Source: Armillaria gallica (lineage: Eukaryota; Basidiomycota; Agaricomycetes; Agaricales; Physalacriaceae). From it: a stretch of DNA of 64,000 nt. The position numbers were made by a program, and so were the translations under genes. Below, piece after piece: positions 35,130-46,820 of this stretch. The notes beneath the pieces are model-generated. The model was not told the DNA's origin, made no database searches, and saw only the letters and a list, made by a program, of their open reading frames with translations. The stretch's first letter is position 1, and the number at the start of each line of letters is the position of its first letter. Location of the stretch: positions 5,952,001 to 6,016,000 of the forward strand of contig JBANDB010000005.1 in NCBI GenBank assembly GCA_037576215.1, read 5' to 3'.

Positions 35130-36000
35130 GACAAAAACAGCATATAAAGCGGTATTACACACCACAGATTTCTTGTTCTCCAGACAAGACAGGTAATCAC
35201 ATTTTGGATTGCTTCGTTTCATTGAGCCTAGCAATCACAGTGAAAATGAGTTCTAACAAGAGCTCCAGGCTCTGACTGGTGCTTTGGGACCCTCGACGAG
35301 GAAAGATTTCGCGCCGCGTTAGACAAGAAAGTAGCTGGCCAGAGTACGTTGGCCTCGTTGACGTTACTGCCTGGCCTGGCCTTGTTACTGTCACAAACTG
35401 TCACGAACACGGCTTGTGCAACTACGGGCATTACGGGCCGGTGTCCTGGATCCTCTCCTTTCTGCCATCATCACGCTCAGTTCTCTGGTTTTTTCCTCGT
35501 CATTTATAGCGCAGGAAAGAAAATTTTCGATTGCCTCTTAACCCCGAAGCAACCCCGGAGCAAGCAAGACTGATTTTTTTGAGCGATAACTACCGCGGTG
35601 ACAGGTATTGAAGTCCTAGGGCCACCTCATGATTTGCAGCACAAACGGTCATTAAAGCCTACAGCGAGCCCGTCGAAATGAAGCAAGTCTGACATCGTGC
35701 TGAGGGTGGGAGGAAGAATAACCCAACAAACGACTTCAAAGCTGGCGCTGAGCTTGTATCTACTCGTGTTCGCGATGACAACCAGAATCTGGAGTATGAA
35801 GGCCATCCAGATAAGAATTCTATATAACACCGCACCATAACACCGTGATCATAGCACCATACTGACTCTTAAGATCCAACCACATCTAGTTGATCGTTGA
35901 TTTCTTAATCAGACGCTAACGAGTTTTGCTACTGGCTGCCGAGCGAACGTAAAAATATTCTATATTATATGATATTCCCTCTCTGATTGTCCATATAGCA
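35130..36000. other. Intergenic, nothing recognised
   Basis: Short frames on both strands, no supported gene. The last part (35980-36230) is similar to sequence before the MYND paralogue at 58.28-58.47 kb and belongs to that duplication. Confidence 0.4.
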
Positions 36001-36231
36001 GTAACCCAATAATTAGTTTCTCAAATGATTGAACAATTTGACAGTTTGAAACGCCGGTGCATCTGGCTTGTGACAATGCATTCAGATTATACTATTTTCT
36101 TTCCATTTCGGCTGATAGTCTGGAGTGGATGTTCTTTGCGGCGTGGTATACTGGTTGTGCCATCTGACGACTGAGTCCGGACCGACTGATCCATCGACAA
36201 ACATCGCAAAGCACCATCGTTTGCTCACTCG

Positions 36232-38457
36232 ATGAACACAGCAACAGCTTCCGCAGCGCAAGATGCTCCGCGAGTGCATCTAGATGGTTTCAATATCCCT
36301 GTGGACTACAAGATGCCCAGTGATCTAACTCGGGTTCGCAACCAAGCAGCTGAAGGTGATTTATAGTGTACACCATCTGATAGTATCATAGCTCTAAGTC
36401 TTGTTCTGACCTGTGACAACGAACAGTTGCCGAACTCATGCGAGCTCCGATACCCCCTCAAATTTTTGTTCAAAATGCTATCGGAGGCGAGATCATAGGC
36501 CCTATTCCACCGGCGCTGTGGTACAACTCTAAGCTTCCTCAACTCTTTCAGTTCAGCTATCTCTGCTTTGTCGAGGATGGTAAGTTTCACTGCACTCAAA
36601 TATCTCTTTCTTATAGCGTACAGTTCCAGAAGATATTTTACCGCAATGTATTTGGGCTCTCGAATGGTCGATTCGTATGTTTCTGGAAGCCTCAGACGAG
36701 CAATTGAGGATATTTCACCATCTCGCACCACAAGGGCGAGGTGATGGTATAACCGCAGAGACAGAACGGTACATCGCAGTGAAGTGTTCCAGTACAAAAT
36801 CCAAATTTCCCTGTGTACTGATTGATTGCTTAGCTTCAAAATTGCCGATGCAAGTTGGCCGATCACTTTCTGTGAGTATTTCCTCTGGTGTGACGCTTCA
36901 CCTCTGATTCCTTGACAATGAAACCTAGTAAACCCCAAATCAACCAACCACTGGAAGCACTCTACCATATCCGATGTTCCATGGAGACAAACAGGAAGCG
37001 CACTGGAAAGTCCGATATTTTCCTTTTAGACCCGTGGGTATCCGCAATTGTACTAGCCACCTTATTCCCATATTGACTGTTTTTAAAAGGGGGCTATACC
37101 AAATGTTTGCTGTATGCCTCGCGCGCGCAAGAACAGACGACGTTGAAGCAAAAGCAGCATTATCGCGTATCATTCGCGATCCAACCTTCGGTACAAGCGA
37201 GTCTGGAACCACTGCGCTTCATATCACAGAAAAGGTGTATCTCGCCCGTGTACTTCGGCGACTTGGAGAAGACAGCGGAGCGCATAAATTGTATGTCGAG
37301 CGGTCATTTTCTTTGGTGATGTTGCCTGATAAGCTCTTTAGGGAGATATGGCTGGTCAGATGGTTCAAGAAGCATCCGCATGGAATCAATGATTCCGTTT
37401 TGGTACCAATGTTCACTACGGACATCGATCCAGCCGTGGATCCGGTTTTCGTAGGCCTTGGTGGATCAAAATGGCTCGATCATAGGAAGGCAGCATTGAA
37501 AATACAAATTATTGAAAAAAGGAGCTGCGGAAACTGCCGTGCCGGCGAACCCCAAGTCAAATTGTCGAAATGCTCGAAATGCAAGTATACATCTTACTGG
37601 TCAGTGATAAATCCTTTTCTTCCGGAATACGCAATCCTGAAATAACGGTTCTCCAAGTTCCACACAGTGCCAGAAAATGAACTGGCGCTACCACAAGTAT
37701 ATTTTCCATTATACATACTTTATGGGAGTGCTCATGACGCTCCTGAATGATACAGGACATACTGCAGGTGAACATATCGGCTTGATCACTAGATATGATG
37801 TTAATGATGATTTCAGAGAGGATGCCGCATGTTTCCGGAGATTAGCAGATCTTGAGAGGATGAATGCCTTTGCAGCACGACGATTCCGAGACTGGATGAA
37901 TTACAGAGACAACGTAAGGCTGAAAACGGTAGAGTCCTTTGCACATGCCCTTGGACTAGCGCGCGATGCATCACGAGGCCGAACACACATCATATATCAG
38001 GAAGTCGAGTATGTCCCATCCGTATTGGGGAGTCATCTCGACCAGTTCAGAACCACAGGAGTTGGAGTTTTCAAGCTCGAGGATGTCTGGCAAGACATTG
38101 AATCGAGAATGGGACTAGATCCTGGCGAGGGGAAGGTGTACATCCGTGAGATGCTCGAGGAGTTTGATCATACATCTGGGCAAGGTCGGGTTGAAGAGGC
38201 GTTCATTCCTATCTTCACTTTGATGTTCTCGGCCCAAAAAGATGTCCCACCGTACCTTGCAATTGGTGTGTTGTTTCTCTGTCTTGGAAGTCCTGTTACG
38301 ATGGTACTTCTCAATTTTAGGTCGTTTTTCGCAAAAGAAGGCATCATCCATGCAACCCAAACCGGACTGGAGACAGGACATAAATATGAAAGGCGAGCCT
38401 CCTGTTCACATCAAGTTGGGCGACGGCAAGATTCTGGATGCAGAATATATCTTTTGA
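36232..38457 (+). pseudogene. MYND-finger-like protein, six exons, one stop at the exon 4 start
   Basis: Exons 36232-36355, 36427-36579, 36624-36871, 36929-37603, 37668-38265 and 38321-38457 (introns 71, 44, 57, 64, 55 nt) sum to 1935 nt, exactly 645 codons. The first codon of exon 4 is TAA (36929-36931); the paralogue at 58.5 kb has TAC there. Otherwise the frame is open. The MYND-like cluster near residue 390 is CGNC, KCSKC, SYWS, CQKMNWRYHK: the canonical YC is YW and spacing to CQ is short, so metal binding may be altered. The C-terminus ends KLGDGKILDAEYIF. MYND zinc fingers mediate protein contacts; no partner is evident. It is either a recent pseudogene or the acceptor is used differently. 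Confidence 0.75.
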
Positions 38458-38729
38458 AATCACAAGTCCAACCATAATTATGAACTACGCATGAGTTTCC
38501 ACGGGAAAGCAAGGACGAAGTAGTAACTCTGCCGACCGCTTGAATGTTCTTAGTTCTATTAATGTATGAATGTGCACACTGCACAGCTGATGATAAATAA
38601 TGATTCGTACTAGCCATCTATTCCAGATGTGATGAAGTCTTGTCTGCGAGCTGGGCTCAAATAGCAAGGAATACTGGGGAATATACGAGCCAGTTTACGG
38701 ACCTATAACGAACACGTACCTCAGCACGA

Positions 38730-38890
38730 ATGTCGAGGATGTGCTCAGTACCGAGATCATTATTCGGACTGGACTTTGTCCAGCTATGCATTTCCCAATG
38801 TCAGTGCCAGCATTTACTTGTTCATGACAACTTTAGCAGTCGTCTCTTACCTTGAAGTTCAGGTCTATCTATGGTATGTTGCTCTACATT
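38730..38890 (+). pseudogene. Second copy of the membrane-protein-like remnant
   Basis: Matches 17270-17490 with internal deletion: NVEDVLS, then PMSVPAF or SASIYLFMTTLA in another frame. Broken. Confidence 0.35.
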
Positions 38891-38989
38891 ATTCGGTGAT
38901 TCATCTCCTTACCTTCCGAGTCCCAGGATGCGACAGCGGAGAAGCATTTGCTTGAGGTAAAGATTTTGATAAATCTTCTCTGAATCGGG

Positions 38990-39200
38990 GACTAATAGTT
39001 TTCTGCGTAGGCTTTGACGCCAACGTCGCCATCACTTTCGCAAGATAGTTCTTTGACCCACGACTCGCTGTCAACTTTACGATTACTACCAGAGCGAGAC
39101 GCTCGCGTAAAGTGTGCCTCCGCAACCCCTTTTCGCCACGCAAGGGCCGTCCAAAAAGCATCAGCCGACATCGTAACCTGAGATATCAGACTCAAAGTAC
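38990..39200 (-). CDS. Conserved unknown ORF, copy B (about 60 aa after ATG)
   Basis: The minus strand starts MSADAFWTALAWRKGVAEAH and goes on through SRSGSNRKVDSESWVKELSCESDGD to YAENY and a stop. A CAG acceptor (GATATCTCAG) lies just before the ATG, so this may be an internal exon rather than a start. It is collinear with copy A at 17.5-17.8 kb. The C-terminal segment present in copy A is out of frame here. Confidence 0.35.
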
Positions 39201-39249
39201 TTAGCTCGGGCATCGTTTCTAATCCTTTTAATTTACCTCGCCGACTAGG

Positions 39250-40830
39250 GATACAAGACATTCATTTCTGATAATTGTATGTTAATTATAATGAAAGCCA
39301 AAGCTGGTACGCTAGACTTGAAAATGACGCAATAAAAGAGCCAAGAGGTGGGAACCTTGCCAAAAAAGACACTCGCCACGCCATTTTCCATCGCCTATAT
39401 AAGAGGGTCCGCGATGTGGTCGACCAACCCTATCGGGATACCTAAGGAGGGTCATCATCAGAACCAAGCCGTAAGGCTAACGAGAATGTACGGGCCGCTG
39501 AAGCTTCACCGATGATGTTATCTCCCGTCAGTTGCGAACGAACGCCCAGGCTGGTAGAAAATCAGAGCAGATAAAATAAGCTTGTACCTGTAATCGCTCA
39601 CCTCCACAAGGAAGCGACACATCGACTTAGGTGGATATACATCCCGATTCCACTGGGCTTGAGAGACGCCAGAAGGGCTTCCCAACTAGTAGATGTAATC
39701 AAAATAGATCGCGAGGTCAATGGAAGCGACCCACATCGTACACGCGGGGGCATTCATGACCCTGCCCCCTGTACCTCCGTTGCATGGATTCGCTCTCCAT
39801 ATGAAACTGGCGATAACGCTCCATCAAGAGGATCAGCTGTAAGGTCAATGTCATCGACAGACAGAGATACTGACGCCGTTCCGTTCGTGGCGATGATCCC
39901 AGTGGGGAAGACGCTACCAAGGGACGTGCAAAGGATAGCCTACTTTCATATGCTAGTTGAAGGTTTTGGTACTCAAAATCTGGCCGTGTCGGTCCTGATA
40001 GTTATTAGTCGATAATTAAGCACCAGGCAGAAGGAAGAATTACCTGTCGCAGGCAGCGCCGGTGCAGCATCGATGTCCATCGCATTCTGATCAACATCAT
40101 CCTCATCGAAATCACTATCTGCGTCGTCCATATCGCCGACTCGCAATCGCCCAAATCGCTCTCACACCCGTCTTCGTATCTGACAGCAGAGTGTCAGTGC
40201 ACAAGGATGGTGTGCGTACATTAATCTACGAACAGCGTGTACCCTCCCAAGAACGCAAAAATCGCCCCCGGTCCCCGTCGGAGCCGATATTGAATCCGAT
40301 AGGCAGTTCCCCTTTGTAATGTAGATTGAACGTCGTAAGGGCAGGGTTTAGTCGAAACAGGAGCGTGGCCTTGATTTCGAGGGTGACATTCGACTGCTAC
40401 GCGAGGCAGTTCGCAGCTGTAGTCTTGGAAAACGGAAGGCAGGACCCCAAGAGAGGTAGGAGTCGACTTTGACAGAGCATTTGCAGCATATTCTAATCCG
40501 AATGGCTCGGCGTTTGATGTATGCTTTCGAGTTGATTGATAAACGGAACGAGAGGACTCGGCTCGTGGTGGTGGAGACGAGGAACATTCGTCCTGTCATC
40601 TCTTTTCCAAGCTCATCCTGCTAGCAATTAAAGTGTTGTCGAAGGAAGGGTTTTTCTACGGGAAATTGCGTTGCGGCATCGTATCGATAGCATTGAGCGC
40701 CGTTATCAAAAAGGTATCTTGACGTCCATGAACAACCCGAGCTGATAAGAAAACGTAAGCCTTCGAACTACGAGATATTCTGGCAAAAGGGGCAGACCTA
40801 GAAGTCATTCACCAGTATTACTTGCCACAG
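39250..40830 (-). pseudogene. Decayed BTB/POZ gene copy (R4)
   Basis: Collinear with R3 at 17.9-19.5 kb. The minus strand keeps GDMDDADSDFDEDDVDQ and MDIDAAPALPAT (about 40130-40050), the following GTAATT...GGCCAG intron, and DFEYQNLQLAYE. The rest is broken by deletions and stops, and the SPKSMY-like block is barely recognisable near 39610-39680. Confidence 0.65.
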
Positions 40831-40849
40831 CGAAAATCTGCCCGGTCAT

Positions 40850-42030
40850 TTTGAGAGCGGCGAGAGGGATATATGGGGCAGGAATCCGAAAAGCAGAGAG
40901 CGGCGTAAAGAGCGGGCACACAGCGGCAACGGTGTCAGAGGGATAAACGGGTTGTACGGCACGGGAAAGCCTCGTTTTGGATAGGGAGCTGAGGTGGAAA
41001 GCACGCGTCACCCTGTTCGCGTCGCGATAGCTCTGGGCGCGTTTGTCGCTAGTCGCCAAGTATCGTGGACGAAATGACTACGCCACCATCCAGACACGAA
41101 TCCGTAGTCCTCGCATGGCGTCCCCAACGACGGCGTGTAAGGGCTTGATATGTTCTTTGAGCGAATGCTTCAAGCACGAGTGAGATCAGGCTAAGTGGGC
41201 GAACAGAACGCACCTACCACCCCCGTGCGCAAACCTCCCTTCAGTAGCTCTGCCTTGGCGGCCGAGACTTGGTACTTCACGCGAAGGAGAGTCGTGCGAG
41301 TAAGGTCGAGCTACAGAGACGTGAGTGCCAATGAATGCAAGGAATCGAAGAGACTTGCCATTCCCTGCACATCCCACCTCCCAGTACACATCTGACGGTG
41401 CGCTGTCTTCATGGAGAAGATGACGCGTCTCCCGTTTCCTCCGCCGCCTCCCCGAGTCCATCCTGTGCTTTTCCCATCATCATCGAGTGCAGCAAACAGA
41501 CCCTTCCCTCCGCTGCGTGAACGCGCCACTTTCCGAATGGCGACACATCGTTTCAGCCCATAATTAGGTCCTCCTCTCTGGTTTGAATCTAGTCGTCGAG
41601 GGAATTGTATTATCCATTGCGTGAATGAACTCCGTGATTGATGCCCTCGCCCATATTCCACGCATAGTGCACGAACGTCGTAGGAATGCTCGTCAGTAGG
41701 GTACGAGAGTCTTGAAATGATGCCGGACGCAAAAGGGAGATAAAAAATATGAGCATGACGGTGAAAGGAGACTTTGCTTTGTTTGGCCAAGCCAAACATG
41801 CCGTTTCGGTCACAAGACTCATCTCGCAGGACGCGACGCGCAGCACCAAGCGTCCCAGTATGGACGAGGCAAGAGATGAGAGGTTCACGAATAAACCGCA
41901 GAAACTCACCCTTCTATCAAGGTTCCATTGACTCTTGGCTAGGAAGGTTTTCGTATGGACATCGACTACATCATCCCTCCTCATCCTGCATTGCGGACAA
42001 AGCCATTCATCAGGGGCATGTCTTGCCTAC
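40850..42030. other. Region with overlapping open frames, no gene supported
   Basis: The sequence is GC-richer than its surroundings and has long frames on both strands (for example minus 41311-41799 and 41610-41984), but no clear splice chain, start or motif. One of these could be a real gene that I do not recognise. Confidence 0.3.
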
Positions 42031-42039
42031 TTCGTGACT

Positions 42040-42410
42040 TTTCCCGCCACAAAATCGCCCTCAACGCCACTGATGAGAGTACGCCGCTGCAAGGGTCAGC
42101 ACGCGTCAGGGAGTCGTTATGATGAGGGGAGAGCAATCCCAGTATTTGGTGCTCGTCGAGGACTGTATACAGGCGAGCATGGTGCGTTCGTCTTCTCCTT
42201 GTTTCTAACACGCCCTCAAGCTTGCCCACTTCTTGAATTCAAGGCTGTCACGCCACTTGCATCCTCCTTGCGATTGTCGCAGTCGATGCTTCCCTCAAGA
42301 ATTGGGAGGGATGAATCTAAACAGCGTTCATACTACTAACTCTTTATTGCCAACGTGAGTCTGTTGACTCCTTCAGATACAACCGATCTAAAAGCAGATA
42401 AAATACAGTT
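42040..42410 (+). pseudogene. Decayed copy of the 16.5-17.2 kb fragments
   Basis: 42060-42115 matches the PHD-SET-derived fragment at 16500-16550, and 42200-42410 matches the unknown gene at 16850-17200, including its last intron (GTGAGTCTGTTGACTCC...). Frames are broken. Confidence 0.5.
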
Positions 42411-42419
42411 TGCATTATC

Positions 42420-43110
42420 AAAGGTCTTCAGCCAGAGTCGGTACTCGGTCTTCTCACTACTCGGGCGTTGGGATCATTACAGCAACCGTAGCGTTCTCGT
42501 TCTGGAGGTGCGGCTTCTATCCTTTCTGCCAGAGTCGCTCTCTTCGGTACTTTCAATTTAGCCAACTCGCCAAAAATCGAGGAACAGAGCAAGCGGGTGC
42601 GATTGTACTGTACTTCGTTCCTTCTACGTCGAACGCAAGGGCTACTGCTGAACTTCGTTCTCAGCAACCCTCGGGAACGTGGACTGTGGCGAGGGTGGAG
42701 GGGGGAGAGGGGAAAGAAGTCGCGGGGAAACTGGGGGTTTGAATTTACACTGAGACGACAAGGAGTCGGAGTGTAGAGTTGTCGGGAGGCTGGACGTAGG
42801 AAGCACAAGCCTTGTCCATTGAATGTTACGTCATGCATGTCTTCATGATAAATAAGAATACGGCAATATCGTGGAGATCTTCTCAAATTTTACCAGGGCG
42901 GTTCATTGCATTTACTTACGCCCTTCTCGTTCTAGCTACCCTGAGGGTCTTGTTGGACTGCTTTACGGATGACAAGCATCGTGGCGGGTGGTATGGCGCA
43001 GAAGTAGCTCATGTCTTGCGCCTTTGACGCACGAATTTCCTTCGGTCTTCATTTGAAAGTTGTATCGTCATAAGTTACGGCCCATTAGATGTACTTGATT
43101 AGCTGGTCGA
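42420..43110. other. Intergenic downstream of the P450
   Basis: No supported gene. Short frames on both strands without motifs. Confidence 0.35.
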
Positions 43111-43114
43111 ATTG

Positions 43115-45734
43115 TCACGCCTCATCTTTGGCTTCTTCCATCCTGACCCACATACCGGCCTATCAAGCAAACGTCATTTCAAAGACAAGACAAAACACCA
43201 AATAACTCAAAAGACCAACCTTAGCATACATAGTCAAATGCAACCCAAACATAATCTTATCTCTCCCTTTAGTCGTCCCAGGAGTCTCAGTCCAACTCTT
43301 CGGAGGGATACCCTCCGCAGGTTGGGCGTCCGTCGCAAGACTGAAGGCAGAGAACGTTTACAGGAGTCGTATGAGATAGTACGAAGCTTCGTTGTATGCA
43401 AACTAACGATGAGAGGGTTTAGAAAGCGCTAGGCTCGAGACTGAATGCTCTCACCTGTTGACCGAGGCAAATCCTTGGACCTGCGTTGAATGGGACGAAG
43501 ATAAATGGGTTTGGAGTCAGATATCTGTGTAGACGACTGTCGAGGAATCGATCCGGGTCAAATTCGAGAGCTGGATTTATGCTTAAGTCAGTAAGATACT
43601 TGTAGCGATAACCGTGCCCTACCGTCCGGGCCCCATAAGTCCGTCCGTCGATGCATCAAGAAAACAGAATACCCCACCCTATAGGATCACATCAGATCAA
43701 TCCAAGTACGCGAAACACTAACCTTGTATCTCTCAGAACATAATATGGCGCGCGTCCTTTGTTAGGAAGGGTCGTTGCCACTTTGGACGAGCTGATACAT
43801 GGAGGTCAAGACAATACATAAGAGGAGCGATAAACCCTACCGGCCGTTCAAGGGACTGGGGTTCACCACGTTCAGCACCTTTCATGTCCCGAAAATTGGT
43901 TCACTTACACAGATGGATACAATCGTAGCGTCTCTAGATCGAAATAGTCAGAAACAGTTGAAATCAATCACCGACGACCGTACCATTCAGGAATGCTCGC
44001 AGATATTTCATATCCCGAACGTCCTCATATGTGGGTATCCTTGTACCGACTTTCTCCAGGATCTCCAAGCGCAAGCGAGTGGCCATTTCGGGATGCTCAC
44101 ACATCATATACACTGCGAACGTCAAAAGGGAGGCGGTCTACGCGGACATTATCCATCAGGTGCTTTAAACGAAGAGATGCCGAGGAGCTTACGGTGTCTC
44201 GACCAGCGACCAGGATGTTCGTAAGTTCATCCCGAATGACCTTGGTATCTATAAGCATCATTGTTAGCTTTTCTCATCTTTGAGTGGGAGAAAGCAACAC
44301 GTACCATCGGTATTCTCGACAAGACGGGCCAACAAGGACATACCCTCATCGACGTCCTTCTCATAACCCACCGTTTTGTCCGCTTTGATCTTTCTACTGA
44401 GCGCCTCAGCGAGCAGAGGTTCGACGAACTCATCGACGACTTGTCTATGCGGTTTCACCGCGTCTGCCCAGAACTCGAAAAGCGGCCAGTACTGCCCTCT
44501 TTGGGCGCGAAGAGCACTCTTCTCTTGCGCCGCTGCGAATGCTTTGACAAAAGTATTAGACGGGTGGTTGACGAAATGGGGGTTGTCGGCAAGCGGTGAT
44601 CCAGCGGGGTAAGGGAGGCCCGCGGATGTCGAGTTCACGTCCTTTCCGAAGAGATATTCGGTAGCGGAGTCCAGGGTGAAGCGAGCGACAACATCCTATA
44701 TGAAGGTTAATGTACGGACAGATCATTTGGGGGGTCACTTACCTGAAAATCGATTGGATATCCCTCCCTCAACCTCGATTTAATCTGGGAGATCGTACTG
44801 ACGGCGTGTCTCTCGAAGTTGTCAAAGTCGGAGATTCGGTCTTTGTTGAAGAGAGGTCTCGTCATTGTCCGATGAAACCTAATGAGAGGATCAGCACAAG
44901 TAGACTTTGAGGAGAGCTGGAAATATACCCACTTCCAAATATCGTCTGTCGTAGGGGTAATGGTGAGCAAGGGTGACTTGCGCCAAATACGCGAATGGTT
45001 CTCACCATCTGAGTTAAAGACACCCGCACCGAGAAGGGATTCCGCAGCAGCATAAAAGCCATGGCCTAAATTTGAGAGCCGGTAATTCAACAGTGAGCCC
45101 GGAGCTGGCCGACAAGGGCGCACCTTTTTCAAAGTCTTGAAATTGAGTCGCTAGGATAGCCTGAACGTGTCAATTAGGGGGATATAATTGAGATGATTAG
45201 TGGTCGTCACGCACTTTGATGTGTTCTGGTTCAGTGGTAAACATCTCGGGTAGCCATCAGAATGAGAAGTGCAAACACGTTGCAATATACACTCACCCGT
45301 CTGTCCGAAAACGTGCTGAAAGTAAAGGTGTTCCCGTATTGTTCACTCCACTTCTGGAATACTTCACCTAATTGTAAACCGATCGTTAGTTAGAAGCACC
45401 TCTCAGAGTCCACACACGCAAACGCACTAGGGTATCCATTCCTAAAACTGCGTACCCGTTCTCGCAAGATCGACAAACCGCTTCCCCGAACGCTCGGTGT
45501 CATGATCGCGCCTCGGGCGGCGGCATCCCTTTTGATCGTAAAGCTCGTGAAGCACTTGCGAGCCACCGTAAAGATGAGCTGTAAAGCCAAGGGGACGACA
45601 AAGGAAAGCCATAAAGGAAGATTGAGACCGGCTAAGGATTGGAGAACCCAGAAAGTCGAAGATGGGATGAGAACGACGAAGAACAGCGCGCGGGACAGAA
45701 AAACGAAGCCAGGTGGTAGTGAGCTGATAGCCAT
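43115..45734 (-). pseudogene. Cytochrome P450 (CYP63-like), about 17 exons, one late nonsense codon
   Basis: The first exon is 45734-45428, starting MAISSLPPGFVFLSRAL with membrane-spanning hydrophobic segments. Following short exons give FTTEPEHIK, the C-helix WKFHRTMTRP (donor AA/GTGGGT), DVVARFTLDSATEYLFGKDV and the I-helix LVAGRDTTASLLTFAVYM. Next come ETLRLYPSVP (ExxR), [12 protein letters not shown] and the heme loop [13 protein letters not shown] with the Cys ligand. All junctions checked keep phase. The frame then meets TAA at 43358-43360 in YLIRLL/TFSAF, where Gln (CAA) is likely, and would continue 60 more residues to TGA at 43115-43117. The stop falls after the heme Cys, so a truncated, probably inactive enzyme is expected. 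CYP63 placement is from memory of the N-terminal pattern. Confidence 0.8.
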
Positions 45735-45759
45735 GATGGGCGAGCAGTGACCAGTCTCC

Positions 45760-46820
45760 TTAGATATACTGGTGGCGAATAGTACGACCTACAGGCCACT
45801 GTCACCCATGGGAATACTGAGAGTCATTGAAAGTGACTGAACGCATCAGAACACGGCTAATATCTTTCCGGATCCGAGCATCCGTCCTTTCCTTGCTTCC
45901 ATCTGCATTCTGGATTCTCGTCATGAGCGTGGGTACAGTGGGAAAAGGCCAGTTTCCGGCTTCAAGCAATACCGAATTCCGGTTAGTGGTCACAGGCGGT
46001 GGGTCCAAAATGCTGTTGTAATGACAAATGCCGACGAGGGGGGCCCCTTGATCCGCAACCACCATCATCCCGTGGATGAAGTGGACGATTGATGGGCTCC
46101 TGGCTGCAGAGCGCAGTCGGAGTAGTAGAGCACACTCCCCCACGATGCTGTGGACGTCTGACGAGGACGATACCAGCCGACAAGGCTGCAGGACAGGCAG
46201 AGCGCTGCGTCCCACTCCTGATGGAGAGCGGCAGAGCGCCCGTAGTCTCTCGTAGACAGACGGACGATACACGCCTATGGAGGGAGGGAGTGACGGCGTA
46301 TATGTAGTCTGTTGTTTATGTGGGGGGCCTTGGTGTCACCGTCACTTCGTTACGTAAAACTATCACGTGCTTCTCAGACGCGTCGATTTTTTTTCACTTG
46401 CTACCACCATCACGGCGTGTTTCCGCCGTATTTGTGAATCCAAACTGTATTGTTCTCAACAGTAATGCCTTTTTATAACCAAGAACCACCAAAATGGCAC
46501 AAATAATGGACCAAAATACCTCAGACTCCCATAATTCCAGTTCCACCCTTGGATGCATCAGATTATTGACTCTCGACTTTTACTCCAGTCTCTCCATACC
46601 TTAGTTCAACCCTGTCCGAATTCCAAGTCCCTCATATTGCAGGCCAATCCTTTCGTCGGCATGATAACCAGTCCAACAGGGTGTACCGTGTTTGCAAGCT
46701 GGTAATGAGGGATGTTCTTCAGGGTACTGGCTAACTTTGAGATGGCAAAGAATGGGAACGGTGAAGAGAGCTGATTTTCCGTCGCTAGTCGCTGTACAGA
46801 GTAAAACGTTGTCATGCCCG
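45760..46820. other. Upstream region of the P450
   Basis: A 156-codon minus-strand frame (46272-45802) is present but has no motif, and overlaps the expected P450 promoter. I do not call it a gene. The rest holds nothing recognisable. Confidence 0.35.

Noticed and set aside
41311..41984. Overlapping long frames at 41.3-42.0 kb
   Set aside because: Both strands are open at once, a sign of composition rather than coding; no start or splice chain.
45802..46272. 156-codon minus-strand frame upstream of the P450
   Set aside because: No motif, no splice support, and it lies where the P450 promoter should be.
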